Shown piece after piece: positions 1 to 7,010 of a stretch of DNA of 16,467 nucleotides (within the stretch, counting starts at the first letter, position 1; the number at the start of each line of letters is the position of its first letter). The stretch comes from JBCBZH01 sp039815415. Its GTDB lineage: Bacteria > Bacteroidota > Rhodothermia > Rhodothermales > Rubricoccaceae. Where the stretch lies: the NCBI GenBank assembly GCA_039815415.1, contig JBCBZH010000071.1, positions 1 through 16,467 on the forward strand, written 5' to 3'. Both the position numbers and the translations under genes were made by a program. The notes below the pieces were generated by a model. The model had not been told where the DNA came from. It worked only from the letters and a program-made list of their open reading frames with translations, and did not search any database.

Positions 1-1920
<1,920 letters not shown>

Positions 1921-1943
1921 CTAGAGAGGGAGTCAGTCAGAGA

Positions 1944-1957
1944 ACGCCTTCAGGCGT
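1944..1957. repeat. Small hairpin in the secA leader
   Basis: ACGCC-TTCA-GGCGT is a perfect 5-bp stem with a four-base loop. It lies between the candidate secA promoter and the secA start codon, so it would be in the mRNA leader. It has no T-tract and no known regulatory class. A similar TTCA-loop hairpin lies at 12151-12166. Confidence 0.4.
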
Positions 1958-1970
1958 AAGTCTAATCGGT

Positions 1971-1998
1971 CGAAAGTACGGTCCGCAGGGCCGGACAA
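1971..1998 (-). promoter_or_regulatory. Candidate secA promoter (TTG-N17-TAnnTTTC)
   Basis: On the minus strand, TTG (1996-1998) is followed after 17 bases by TACTTTCG (1971-1978). This matches seven of eight positions of the Bacteroidota -7 box TAnnTTTG. It lies about 50 bases upstream of the secA ATG. The last base of the box deviates, so this is a moderate prediction. Confidence 0.4.
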
Positions 1999-2156
1999 GC
2001 CGATGTGAGACGGGACCTCGGGGCCTCCGTTCCACAGACCACGCCGTTTCTGCAGAGTCTTGGCGGAGTGAGTGCGGCCTGTCGGGAGCGGTCCTTGGGC
2101 AACGGGCAAAGCGTGTGCCGGGCAAGAGCCAGGCCTGCAACGCCGAAGAGAACTTC

Positions 2157-2190
2157 GCGCCAGCCCGAGGCACCACGATTGAGCTGGCGC
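2157..2190. repeat. Inverted pair of the dispersed GCTGGCGC word
   Basis: GCGCCAGC (2157-2164) and GCTGGCGC (2183-2190) form a perfect 8-bp inverted repeat with an 18-base spacer. The right arm belongs to GAGCTGGCGC (2181-2190) and the left arm is GGGCTGGCGC on the minus strand. Both are one or two changes from the window-wide consensus GAGCTGGCGA. This is the copy belonging to the secA-rpsU gap. Confidence 0.55.
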
Positions 2191-2253
2191 CACCGCCACA
2201 CCCCAAGCGCCTGCTCTCCGCCCGGTTTTCACCATTTGGAAACGGCTCGATTC

Positions 2254-2284
2254 TTGGTCTCAGCCGTTGGAGACTCTACCTTTG
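2254..2284 (+). promoter_or_regulatory. rpsU promoter, Bacteroidota type (TTG-N20-TAnnTTTG)
   Basis: TACCTTTG (2277-2284) matches the Bacteroidota -7 consensus TAnnTTTG fully. A TTG (2254-2256) lies 20 bases upstream, at the expected -33 distance. Transcription would begin near 2290 and give a leader of about 60 bases before rpsU. This is the clearest promoter in the window. Confidence 0.65.
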
Positions 2285-2339
2285 GAGGCTTCATTTGCAT
2301 CGGCACGCCGCCGAGCCCTTCACCCCGCACCGTCTAACC

Positions 2340-2346
2340 AGCAGGT
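2340..2346 (+). promoter_or_regulatory. Shine-Dalgarno-like site before rpsU
   Basis: AGCAGGT differs from the canonical AGGAGGT at one base. It is spaced six bases from the TTG start at 2353, which is the usual distance. Other genes in the window mostly lack such a site, as expected for Bacteroidota. Its presence supports the TTG as the true start. Confidence 0.45.
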
Positions 2347-2352
2347 ATCGCC

Positions 2353-2550
2353 TTGGCTATTGGCATCAAAGTTCGCGACAAGGAGTCCATCGACCGCGCG
2401 CTGCGCCGGTTCAAGCGCACCGTCAACCGTGCCCGCGTGCTGCGGACCTATCGCGAGAACATGGCCTTCACCAAGCCGTCGGTGACGAAGCGCCTGGAGC
2501 GCAAGGAGGCCGCGAAGAAGGCCCGCCGCGCCGCGCGCCGCTACTACTAG
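2353..2550 (+). CDS. rpsU: 30S ribosomal protein bS21
   Basis: bS21 sits on the 30S platform near the 3' end of 16S rRNA and affects initiation. The 65-residue product starts MAIGIKVRDKESIDRALRRF and continues with KRTVNRARVLRTYRENMAF and KPSVTKRLERKEAAKKARRA. This is the bS21 pattern of a short beta start, the ALRRFKR motif and a very basic helical tail. The start is TTG at 2353: an in-frame TAA lies at 2335-2337, and the next in-frame ATG (2461) would remove half the protein. A TAnnTTTG promoter lies upstream and a strong terminator downstream, so it can be a single-gene unit. From work on Flavobacterium as I recall it, bS21 helps hide the anti-Shine-Dalgarno in Bacteroidota, and rpsU itself keeps a Shine-Dalgarno for feedback control. 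The site at 2340-2346 fits that idea, by inference. Confidence 0.95.
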   Translation: MAIGIKVRDKESIDRALRRFKRTVNRARVLRTYRENMAFTKPSVTKRLERKEAAKKARRAARRYY

Positions 2551-2560
2551 GCTCACGCCC

Positions 2561-2584
2561 CGAGCTGGCGATTTCACCAGCTCG
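2561..2584. repeat. Hairpin built on the dispersed GAGCTGGCGA word
   Basis: CGAGCTGG (2561-2568) and CCAGCTCG (2577-2584) form a perfect 8-bp stem around the loop CGATTTCA. The left arm and the first loop bases are an exact GAGCTGGCGA (2562-2571). It lies ten bases after the rpsU stop and just before the terminator hairpin, and has no T-tract of its own. Confidence 0.65.
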
Positions 2585-2593
2585 ACCGTCTGA

Positions 2594-2626
2594 GCGCCCG
2601 TGCTGACTCGGTCGGCACGGGCGTTT
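2594..2626 (+). terminator. rpsU intrinsic terminator
   Basis: CGCCCGTGC (2595-2603) pairs perfectly with GCACGGGCG (2615-2623). Inside it a T-G wobble and GAC/GTC pairs close a TCG loop, giving a stem of about 13 pairs. TTT and a pyrimidine-rich run follow. It is a strong Rho-independent terminator for rpsU. It ends only about 20 bases before the next start codon. Confidence 0.85.
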
Positions 2627-2646
2627 CTGCGTTCTCCCGCGCCTCT

Positions 2647-3006
2647 ATGAACGACTTCGGCTCCTTTGGCCCCGATGAGGCCCTCGCGCTGGCGAGACTC
2701 ACGCCCATCGTGGACGCGATGCTGGACGCACACCAGCGCGGCGACTACACCTTGTTCTCGCAACACGCCACGCCTGCATTCCGAGCTGAGGTTACCGAAG
2801 CGCGGTTTGCTCGCGCTCACCGTGAGGTCGCCCCGACCCTTGGTGCTCTGCAGTCCATGCAGTTCCTCGGAGCCCGGCTCGACGACGGCCACCCGCTGCT
2901 TCGCTACGCCGTGCAGTATGCGGACGTCGATGGCGACACACGGGTGCAGGTGCGCTTCACCAACGGAACCGAGCCGCCAGCCGTGGACTGGATGTGGATC
3001 GAGTAG
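2647..3006 (+). CDS. Small hypothetical protein
   Basis: The 119-residue product starts MNDFGSFGPDEALALARLTP and ends VDWMWIE. I do not recognise the family with certainty. It has no signal peptide or membrane segment and looks like a small soluble alpha/beta protein. The order is two helices (about residues 9-45), a central segment FAREV-like (55-70), then strands ending in VRFTNGTEPPAVDWMWIE. The motif 'helix, Gly-Asp-Tyr, Phe, more helix, then an antiparallel sheet' is reminiscent of NTF2/SnoaL-like or DUF3887-like domains. That resemblance is a guess. The ATG at 2647 lies 20 bases after the rpsU terminator with no visible promoter between, so expression may depend on read-through from rpsU. 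It converges on proA, with 18 bases between the stop codons. Confidence 0.75.
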   Translation: MNDFGSFGPDEALALARLTPIVDAMLDAHQRGDYTLFSQHATPAFRAEVTEARFARAHREVAPTLGALQSMQFLGARLDDGHPLLRYAVQYADVDGDTRVQVRFTNGTEPPAVDWMWIE

Positions 3007-3018
3007 ACGCCAGCTCGA
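3007..3018 (-). repeat. Dispersed word copy in an 18-base gap
   Basis: On the minus strand this reads TCGAGCTGGCGT with the next base, one mismatch from TCGAGCTGGCGA. The whole space between the converging stop codons of the hypothetical gene and proA is 18 bases (3007-3024), and this word fills most of it. Confidence 0.55.
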
Positions 3019-3024
3019 GGCTTC

Positions 3025-4326
3025 CTAGGCGTGACCGTTGAGGGGCGGAACGGGGTGGCGGGTCTCTCCATCACCCGTCACCACAAACTTCTGGGTTGTG
3101 AGGGCCTCCAGGCCCATCGGGCCGAAAGCGTGCAGCTTCGTGGTGGAAATCCCGATCTCCGCGCCGAGGCCCAGCTCGCCTCCATCTGAAAACCGCGAGC
3201 TGGCGTTGACGAGCACAACGGACGCATCCACCTCTCGGATGAACCGGTTGGCTGTGCTGATATCGTCCGTCGCGATGACCTCGGTGTGCAGGGAGCCATA
3301 GCGAGCGATGTGGTCGATGGCTTCGTCTGTGTTCTTGACCACGCGGACGGCCAGAATCGGGGCTAAGAACTCTGCGGCATAATCCGCCTCGGTGGCCTCG
3401 GTCGCCTCAGGAATCCAATCGCGCGTGCGGGCATCTCCACGGACCTCAGCACCGCGTGCCACGAGTTGGCGACCAGCACGTGGCAGAAACTCGGCGGCCA
3501 CGTCCTGATGGACGATGAGGGTCTCGAGGGCGTTGCACACGCCGGGGCGCGAGAGCTTGCCGTCGATCAGCAGATGGAGTGCGCGATTCAGCTTCGCCGA
3601 GGCGTCCACGTAGAGGTGGCAGACGCCCTTGTAATGCTTGATGACGGGCACGCGGCTGTGATCGTCCACGAACCGAATCAGCCCCTCCCCGCCTCTTGGA
3701 ATGACAAGATCGAGGTGCTCATTCATCCCAATCAGCTCGCGGATGGCATCGCGGTCGGTGGTGGGCACGAGGGTGATGGCCGCCGGGGCAATGCCCTCCG
3801 CCTCCAGCGCCTCGTGGAGGGCTGCCGCTACCGCCCGGTTCGAGTGGACAGCCTCGGAGCCACCACGCAGGACCACGGCATTACCAGCCTTGAAGCACAA
3901 CCCAGCGGCGTCGGACGTGACGTTCGGGCGTGACTCGTAGATCATCGCGATCACACCCAGTGGCACCCGCATCTGCCCCACCTCGATGCCACTCGGACGA
4001 CGTCGACGCGCCGACATCTCGCCGACCGGGTCGGGCAGCGTCGCCAGCTCGCGGAGGGCATCCGCCATCGCGCCGAGTCGAGCTGGCGAGAGCACCAGCC
4101 GGTCGGTCATGGCGGCGGAGAGGTTCTTTTCCCGCGCGGCCTTCACATCACGAGCATTGGCGTCGAGGATGGCGGACTCGTGTTCGGCCAGCGCATCTGC
4201 CATGCGGTGTAGCGCCCGGTTCTTGGTCTCGGTCGCCAGCCCGGCGACTTGCCGCGACGCAGCCTTGGCGTCAGCAACCAGCGAGGTGAGGGGTGGGATG
4301 TTGGGAGCCATAAAGTCAGCAGACAT
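3025..4326 (-). CDS. proA: Gamma-glutamyl phosphate reductase (glutamate-5-semialdehyde dehydrogenase)
   Basis: ProA reduces gamma-glutamyl phosphate with NADPH to glutamate-5-semialdehyde, the second step of proline synthesis. The ALDH-like sequence carries VPLGVIAMIYESRPNVTSDA, then NAVVLRGGSEA and LVIPRGGEGLI. The catalytic cysteine is at residue 264 in SRPGVCNALETLIV, and the C-terminal signature is GPMGLEALTTQKFV. I chose the ATG at 4326 (433 residues). The frame stays open to 4410, but the added 28 residues are Arg/Ser/Pro-rich and unlike ProA N-termini. An ATG at 4311 (MAPNIPPLTSL) is equally plausible and gives 428 residues. The gene follows proB after 108 bases on the same strand, so they probably form one unit. 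An 11-bp inverted repeat of the dispersed word lies inside the gene (4041-4089). Confidence 0.95.
   Translation of the reverse strand: MSADFMAPNIPPLTSLVADAKAASRQVAGLATETKNRALHRMADALAEHESAILDANARDVKAAREKNLSAAMTDRLVLSPARLGAMADALRELATLPDPVGEMSARRRRPSGIEVGQMRVPLGVIAMIYESRPNVTSDAAGLCFKAGNAVVLRGGSEAVHSNRAVAAALHEALEAEGIAPAAITLVPTTDRDAIRELIGMNEHLDLVIPRGGEGLIRFVDDHSRVPVIKHYKGVCHLYVDASAKLNRALHLLIDGKLSRPGVCNALETLIVHQDVAAEFLPRAGRQLVARGAEVRGDARTRDWIPEATEATEADYAAEFLAPILAVRVVKNTDEAIDHIARYGSLHTEVIATDDISTANRFIREVDASVVLVNASSRFSDGGELGLGAEIGISTTKLHAFGPMGLEALTTQKFVVTGDGETRHPVPPLNGHA
4041..4089. repeat. Perfect 11-bp inverted pair of the dispersed word inside proA
   Basis: TCGCCAGCTCG (4041-4051) and CGAGCTGGCGA (4079-4089) are perfect reverse complements with a 27-base spacer. 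The right copy can also pair with CCAGC at 4094-4098 over an 8-base loop. A third related copy, TCGCCAGCCC, lies at 4233-4242. The words fall in proA coding sequence. Confidence 0.7.
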
Positions 4327-4355
4327 ACCGGGTAGGATAGCGCGTCTGGAACGGA

Positions 4356-4382
4356 GAGGCGCTGAAGACGCGAACGCGCCTC
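4356..4382. repeat. Hairpin between proB and proA
   Basis: GAGGCGC (4356-4362) and GCGCCTC (4376-4382) form a 7-bp perfect stem around 13 bases. It sits between the proB stop and the chosen proA start. No T-tract follows on the minus strand, so it is not an obvious terminator. It could be a processing or attenuation structure. Confidence 0.4.
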
Positions 4383-4418
4383 GGAATCCGGGCAACCGCC
4401 TGCTCGACACGCGCTCTC

Positions 4419-4428
4419 GAGCTGGCGA
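4419..4428 (+). repeat. Dispersed word copy, proB-proA gap
   Basis: Exact GAGCTGGCGA, preceded by TC to give the full 12-base TCGAGCTGGCGA. It lies seven bases past the proB stop codon. Confidence 0.65.
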
Positions 4429-4434
4429 TGCGTT

Positions 4435-5556
4435 CTATCCCATGAGCACTAGATCGTCGCGGTGGACCACCACGGTGGAGGGATGTGCATAGCCGAGAGC
4501 AGCCTGGACCTGGTGGTTCTGGCAACCTGCAATACGCTGGACCTCGCGTACATCGAACCGAACGATGCCTCGCGCCAACACGTCGTCTCCCAATGTGATC
4601 TCGACGGCATCGCCCCGGTGGAAGGCGCCCTCCGCACCGACAATGCCCGACGGGAGCAGCGAGGCGCCGCGATGGCAAACTGCGTCTGCGGCGCCTGCGT
4701 CAACCTGGATGCGCCCGACCGTCGGTGTGGCGTGAAGGAGCCAGTGCTTTCGAGCCGGCAGCGGCGGATTCTGCGCGCGGAACAGCGTGCCCCGGAGGAT
4801 TCCAGTCGCCAGCGCGTCGAGCGCGTCGGCGTCGGTGCCGTTGACCAGCACGGTGGGGATGCCGCGTGTGGTCGCCTTTTCGGCTGCCTGGAGCTTGGTC
4901 CGCATTCCGCCCGTCGCCACGGAGGCGTGCGCACCACCCGCCATCGCGTGGATCTCCGGCGTGACCCGGTCTACGACGCCAATGAATCGGGCGTCGGGCT
5001 GGCGACGCGGATCCGCCTCATAGAGGCCGTCGATGTCGGAGCCGATGACGAGCAGGTCGGCGTCCACGAGAGTGGCAACGTGGGCGGCGAGGTTGTCGTT
5101 GTCACCCACCCTCAGCTCGTCCACGGCCACCGTGTCGTTCTCGTTGACGATGGGAAGCACGCTGCGTGCGAGCAACTCATGGAGCGTGTTGCGGGCGTTG
5201 ACGTAGCGCGTCCGGTGCGAGAGGTCGTCGTGGGTGAGGAGCACCTGGGCACAGGGCGCATCGAGGAGGCGGCTCCAGTGAGCCATCAGGAGCGGCTGGC
5301 CCAGGGCTGCGAGGGCCTGCTTCTCGGGAATGGTCCGGGGCCGCCCGGGCTGGATCGCCAGCCCGGCCGCAACGGCGCCCGAGGAGACAAGGACCACCTC
5401 CCGGCCTGCCTTGCGGCTTCGCTCGATGAACCGGGCGATAGCGCCGAGATAACGGTCGCTGCCCCCCTGGCCCTCCGGGGCCACGAGCGCACTGCCCACC
5501 TTGACAACGGCACGCCGCCACACGGGCAGGTCGAGGTGGGGTTCAGGAGGCGGCAC
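4435..5556 (-). CDS. proB: Glutamate 5-kinase with PUA domain
   Basis: ProB phosphorylates glutamate with ATP, the first and usually proline-inhibited step of proline synthesis. The amino-acid-kinase domain (residues 14 to about 265) shows VVKVGSALV, VLVSSGAVAAGL, PIVNENDTVA, VGDNDNLAAHVATLVDADLLVIGSDIDGL in consecutive pieces, and the loop ATGGMRTKLQAAEKA. A PUA domain follows at about 285-365, with GRIQVDAGAADAV and HRGDAVEI. At 373 residues it is close to the 367 of E. coli ProB. The start is GTG at 5556, 16 codons before the conserved VVKVGS strand, and no better start is visible. The upstream ATPase ends 68 bases away on the same strand and proA follows, suggesting an ATPase-proB-proA transcription unit. 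No TAnnTTTG box was seen directly before proB. Confidence 0.96.
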   Translation of the reverse strand: MPPPEPHLDLPVWRRAVVKVGSALVAPEGQGGSDRYLGAIARFIERSRKAGREVVLVSSGAVAAGLAIQPGRPRTIPEKQALAALGQPLLMAHWSRLLDAPCAQVLLTHDDLSHRTRYVNARNTLHELLARSVLPIVNENDTVAVDELRVGDNDNLAAHVATLVDADLLVIGSDIDGLYEADPRRQPDARFIGVVDRVTPEIHAMAGGAHASVATGGMRTKLQAAEKATTRGIPTVLVNGTDADALDALATGILRGTLFRAQNPPLPARKHWLLHATPTVGRIQVDAGAADAVCHRGASLLPSGIVGAEGAFHRGDAVEITLGDDVLARGIVRFDVREVQRIAGCQNHQVQAALGYAHPSTVVVHRDDLVLMG

Positions 5557-5604
5557 GCCGTTCAGGGGTGGATCGGCTGCAGTCTACCTCCCGCCCGATT
5601 GCTC

Positions 5605-5614
5605 GAGCTGGCGA
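5605..5614 (+). repeat. Dispersed word copy, ATPase-proB gap
   Basis: Exact GAGCTGGCGA within TCGAGCTGGCGA (5603-5614). It lies in the 68-base gap between the ATPase stop and the proB GTG. Confidence 0.65.
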
Positions 5615-5624
5615 ACGGAGACGT

Positions 5625-6779
5625 TCAAGGCACCGCCACGAACAACCGCAGCCACGCCGCGAAGAACGGGTCCTCGAGGCGAATGCGGACGCTCCCTTGC
5701 CGCTCCTCCTCGCGCGCCACACCCGACTTGACGAGTGCCTGCACGGCTGTCCGCATGGTCCCCGGTGACGCCAGCTCGTAGGCCCGCAGCACCTCACCGG
5801 CATACAGCCCCGTGCCTCCCTCGCGCGCGATGGCGAGAAGCGCCTGCTTCTGCGTCCGGCTGAGACCGTTCCACGTGTGCGTGTAGAACGGATCGTCGCG
5901 GCTGACAAGCTGGTCAAGCGTGGCCTGAACGTGCCCTGGCTTCACCGGCTCCCCACGTGCCTGAGCGTCGGTCCAGACATCGTGGGCGAGGCGCTGGATG
6001 TTGTAGGGCACATCCTCAGCAAGATCCAAAATCGATTCTGCCGCCTCGGCGGACAGCACGAGGCCTGCCTCCTCAAATCCCCTGACCAGGAACGCCCGAA
6101 AGTCGCCGCGCGGGACCGGGCCAACAAAGAGGCGTGTGCCGAGCCGGTAGAAGGGCCGCCCTTCATCGCCAGTCATCTCCGAGAGCATCCGCGTCTTGGA
6201 CCCAGCGAAGACGTAGCCGACATGATCGTGCGCCTGCACCGCCGCGCGGACCTGCCCTTCGGCCTCCACGTCTCCGTCCTCCACCACGCGCTGGAACTCA
6301 TCCAGGATGATGGCCACGGGCTGGCGAGCTGTGGATGCGAGGACGTTAAGACCACCGAGCGCGTCGGCGAGCAGCGCGGGTTCGGACTGCCCTCGGGCCA
6401 CCGTCAAGGACGCGGAGAAGGTATCCGTGAGCGGATCGTAGGCGAGTTGAGGGCGGAGAGCACCGAATGCCTCGCGCACCCGCTTCCCAGCCTTCTGGAC
6501 AGGTCCTGTTAGCGCCTGAGATGCATCCGCCACGATTCGTTCAGCCAGCGTGGTGAGCGTCGGATACGCCTCCGCGTTGTACCGAAGCACCACGGCTCCA
6601 GAGGCACGCGCTCGCTCGGATGCCGCTCGCAGGATGGAGGTCTTTCCGAATCGGCGAGGGCCAATGAGAAAAAGGCGTCCTCCCTGCTCGATGGTCTCTA
6701 CCACGCGCGCAACCTCGTCGGCACGGTCAACAATCTCCGTGCTGGACAGCTCGCGGCCAAACTCAAAGGGATTCGACAT
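5625..6779 (-). CDS. P-loop ATPase with C-terminal winged helix (archaeal ATPase/STAND-like)
   Basis: The 384-residue protein opens with the pattern FEFGRELSSTEIVDRADEV, typical of the archaeal-type ATPase family (Pfam ATPase_2, MNS-like STAND NTPases). Walker A is GPRRFGKT at 40-47. Walker B is VAIILDEFQRV with Asp160-Glu161. A sensor-1-like FAGSKTRML is at 191-199, a GPVPRGDF segment at 220-227, and the P-Y-N-I-Q-R-L motif at 258-264. A winged-helix-like region spans about 300-384 and ends in the family hallmark DPFFAAWLR (370-378). No membrane segment is seen. The substrate is unknown; related proteins are often autoregulated accessory or defence-associated switches. Its start abuts a striking tandem repeat (6779-6819). 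It sits upstream of proB on the same strand and may drive or share transcription with it. The family call is firm and the role is unknown. Confidence 0.88.
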   Translation of the reverse strand: MSNPFEFGRELSSTEIVDRADEVARVVETIEQGGRLFLIGPRRFGKTSILRAASERARASGAVVLRYNAEAYPTLTTLAERIVADASQALTGPVQKAGKRVREAFGALRPQLAYDPLTDTFSASLTVARGQSEPALLADALGGLNVLASTARQPVAIILDEFQRVVEDGDVEAEGQVRAAVQAHDHVGYVFAGSKTRMLSEMTGDEGRPFYRLGTRLFVGPVPRGDFRAFLVRGFEEAGLVLSAEAAESILDLAEDVPYNIQRLAHDVWTDAQARGEPVKPGHVQATLDQLVSRDDPFYTHTWNGLSRTQKQALLAIAREGGTGLYAGEVLRAYELASPGTMRTAVQALVKSGVAREEERQGSVRIRLEDPFFAAWLRLFVAVP

Positions 6780-6819
6780 CGATTACGCAAATCTACGTTA
6801 CGCAAATCTACGTAATCGA
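6779..6819 (-). promoter_or_regulatory. Tandem-repeat operator/promoter abutting the ATPase start
   Basis: The 15-base unit TTACGCAAATCTACG occurs twice head to tail (6783-6797 and 6798-6812). The array is enclosed by a perfect 9-bp inverted repeat, TCGATTACG (6779-6787) and CGTAATCGA (6811-6819). On the minus strand each unit contains TAGATTTG, a full match to the Bacteroidota -7 box TAnnTTTG, at 6803-6810 and 6788-6795. The nearer box is only 8 bases from the ATG, which would give an almost leaderless mRNA. The region is AT-rich compared with its surroundings, and no clear -33 TTG was found. Two tandem promoters, an autorepression operator, or both are possible. Confidence 0.65.
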
Positions 6820-6986
6820 AGATCTCTTGCGAGGCAGAGTCCGCCAGCCCGAGCTGGGATCAACCGGTTGGCTCGCTCTGGGATTAGGATCGCTCGCGCC
6901 CTTTGATTCTGTCCTCCTGAGCGCAGCGACGGATGACAATCTGGTTGGAGGGCTGGAGACCGAACGGCGGCATCTGCGGGCCGCTC

Positions 6987-7010
6987 GAGCTGGCGAGTTA
7001 CTCTGCCAGC
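6987..7010. repeat. Dispersed word forming a hairpin across the kgd stop codon
   Basis: Exact GAGCTGGCGA lies at 6987-6996, in the full TCGAGCTGGCGA form from 6985. GCTGGC (6989-6994) pairs with GCCAGC (7005-7010), and GAG (6995-6997) pairs with CTC (7001-7003) past one bulged base. This leaves TTA, the complement of the kgd TAA stop, as a three-base loop. No T-tract follows on the minus strand. Confidence 0.6.

Larger units (their letters stand above)
1921..2352. other. Intergenic region between divergent secA and rpsU
   Basis: This 432-base gap has no convincing gene. Short reading frames on both strands have arbitrary, Arg/Pro/Ser-rich translations. It holds a candidate secA promoter (minus, 1971-1998), a small hairpin in the secA leader (1944-1957), an inverted pair of the dispersed GCTGGCG word (2157-2190) and a good Bacteroidota-type promoter for rpsU (2254-2284). 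The middle part, about 2000-2150, shows nothing I can name. A small structured RNA there cannot be excluded by eye. Confidence 0.6.

Noticed and set aside
2000..2250. Small RNA such as 6S or a riboswitch
   Set aside because: Only short stems such as CGAAG-AGAA-CTTCG (2144-2157) and the word pair are visible. No known consensus could be matched by eye.
1933..2606. Several overlapping frames in the secA-rpsU gap
   Set aside because: They conflict with each other and with rpsU, show no family pattern, and cover the promoter elements.
4327..4410. Longer start for proA
   Set aside because: The additional residues resemble translated non-coding GC-rich DNA, and ProA proteins begin near MAPNIPPLTSL or a few residues before it.
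4462..5781. A 439-codon plus-strand frame
   Set aside because: It is antisense to proB and part of the ATPase gene. Both have complete family motifs.
6783..6812. CRISPR-like or iteron array
   Set aside because: There are only two 15-base units with no spacers, no cas or rep gene, and the block touches a start codon. An operator or promoter is the simpler reading.
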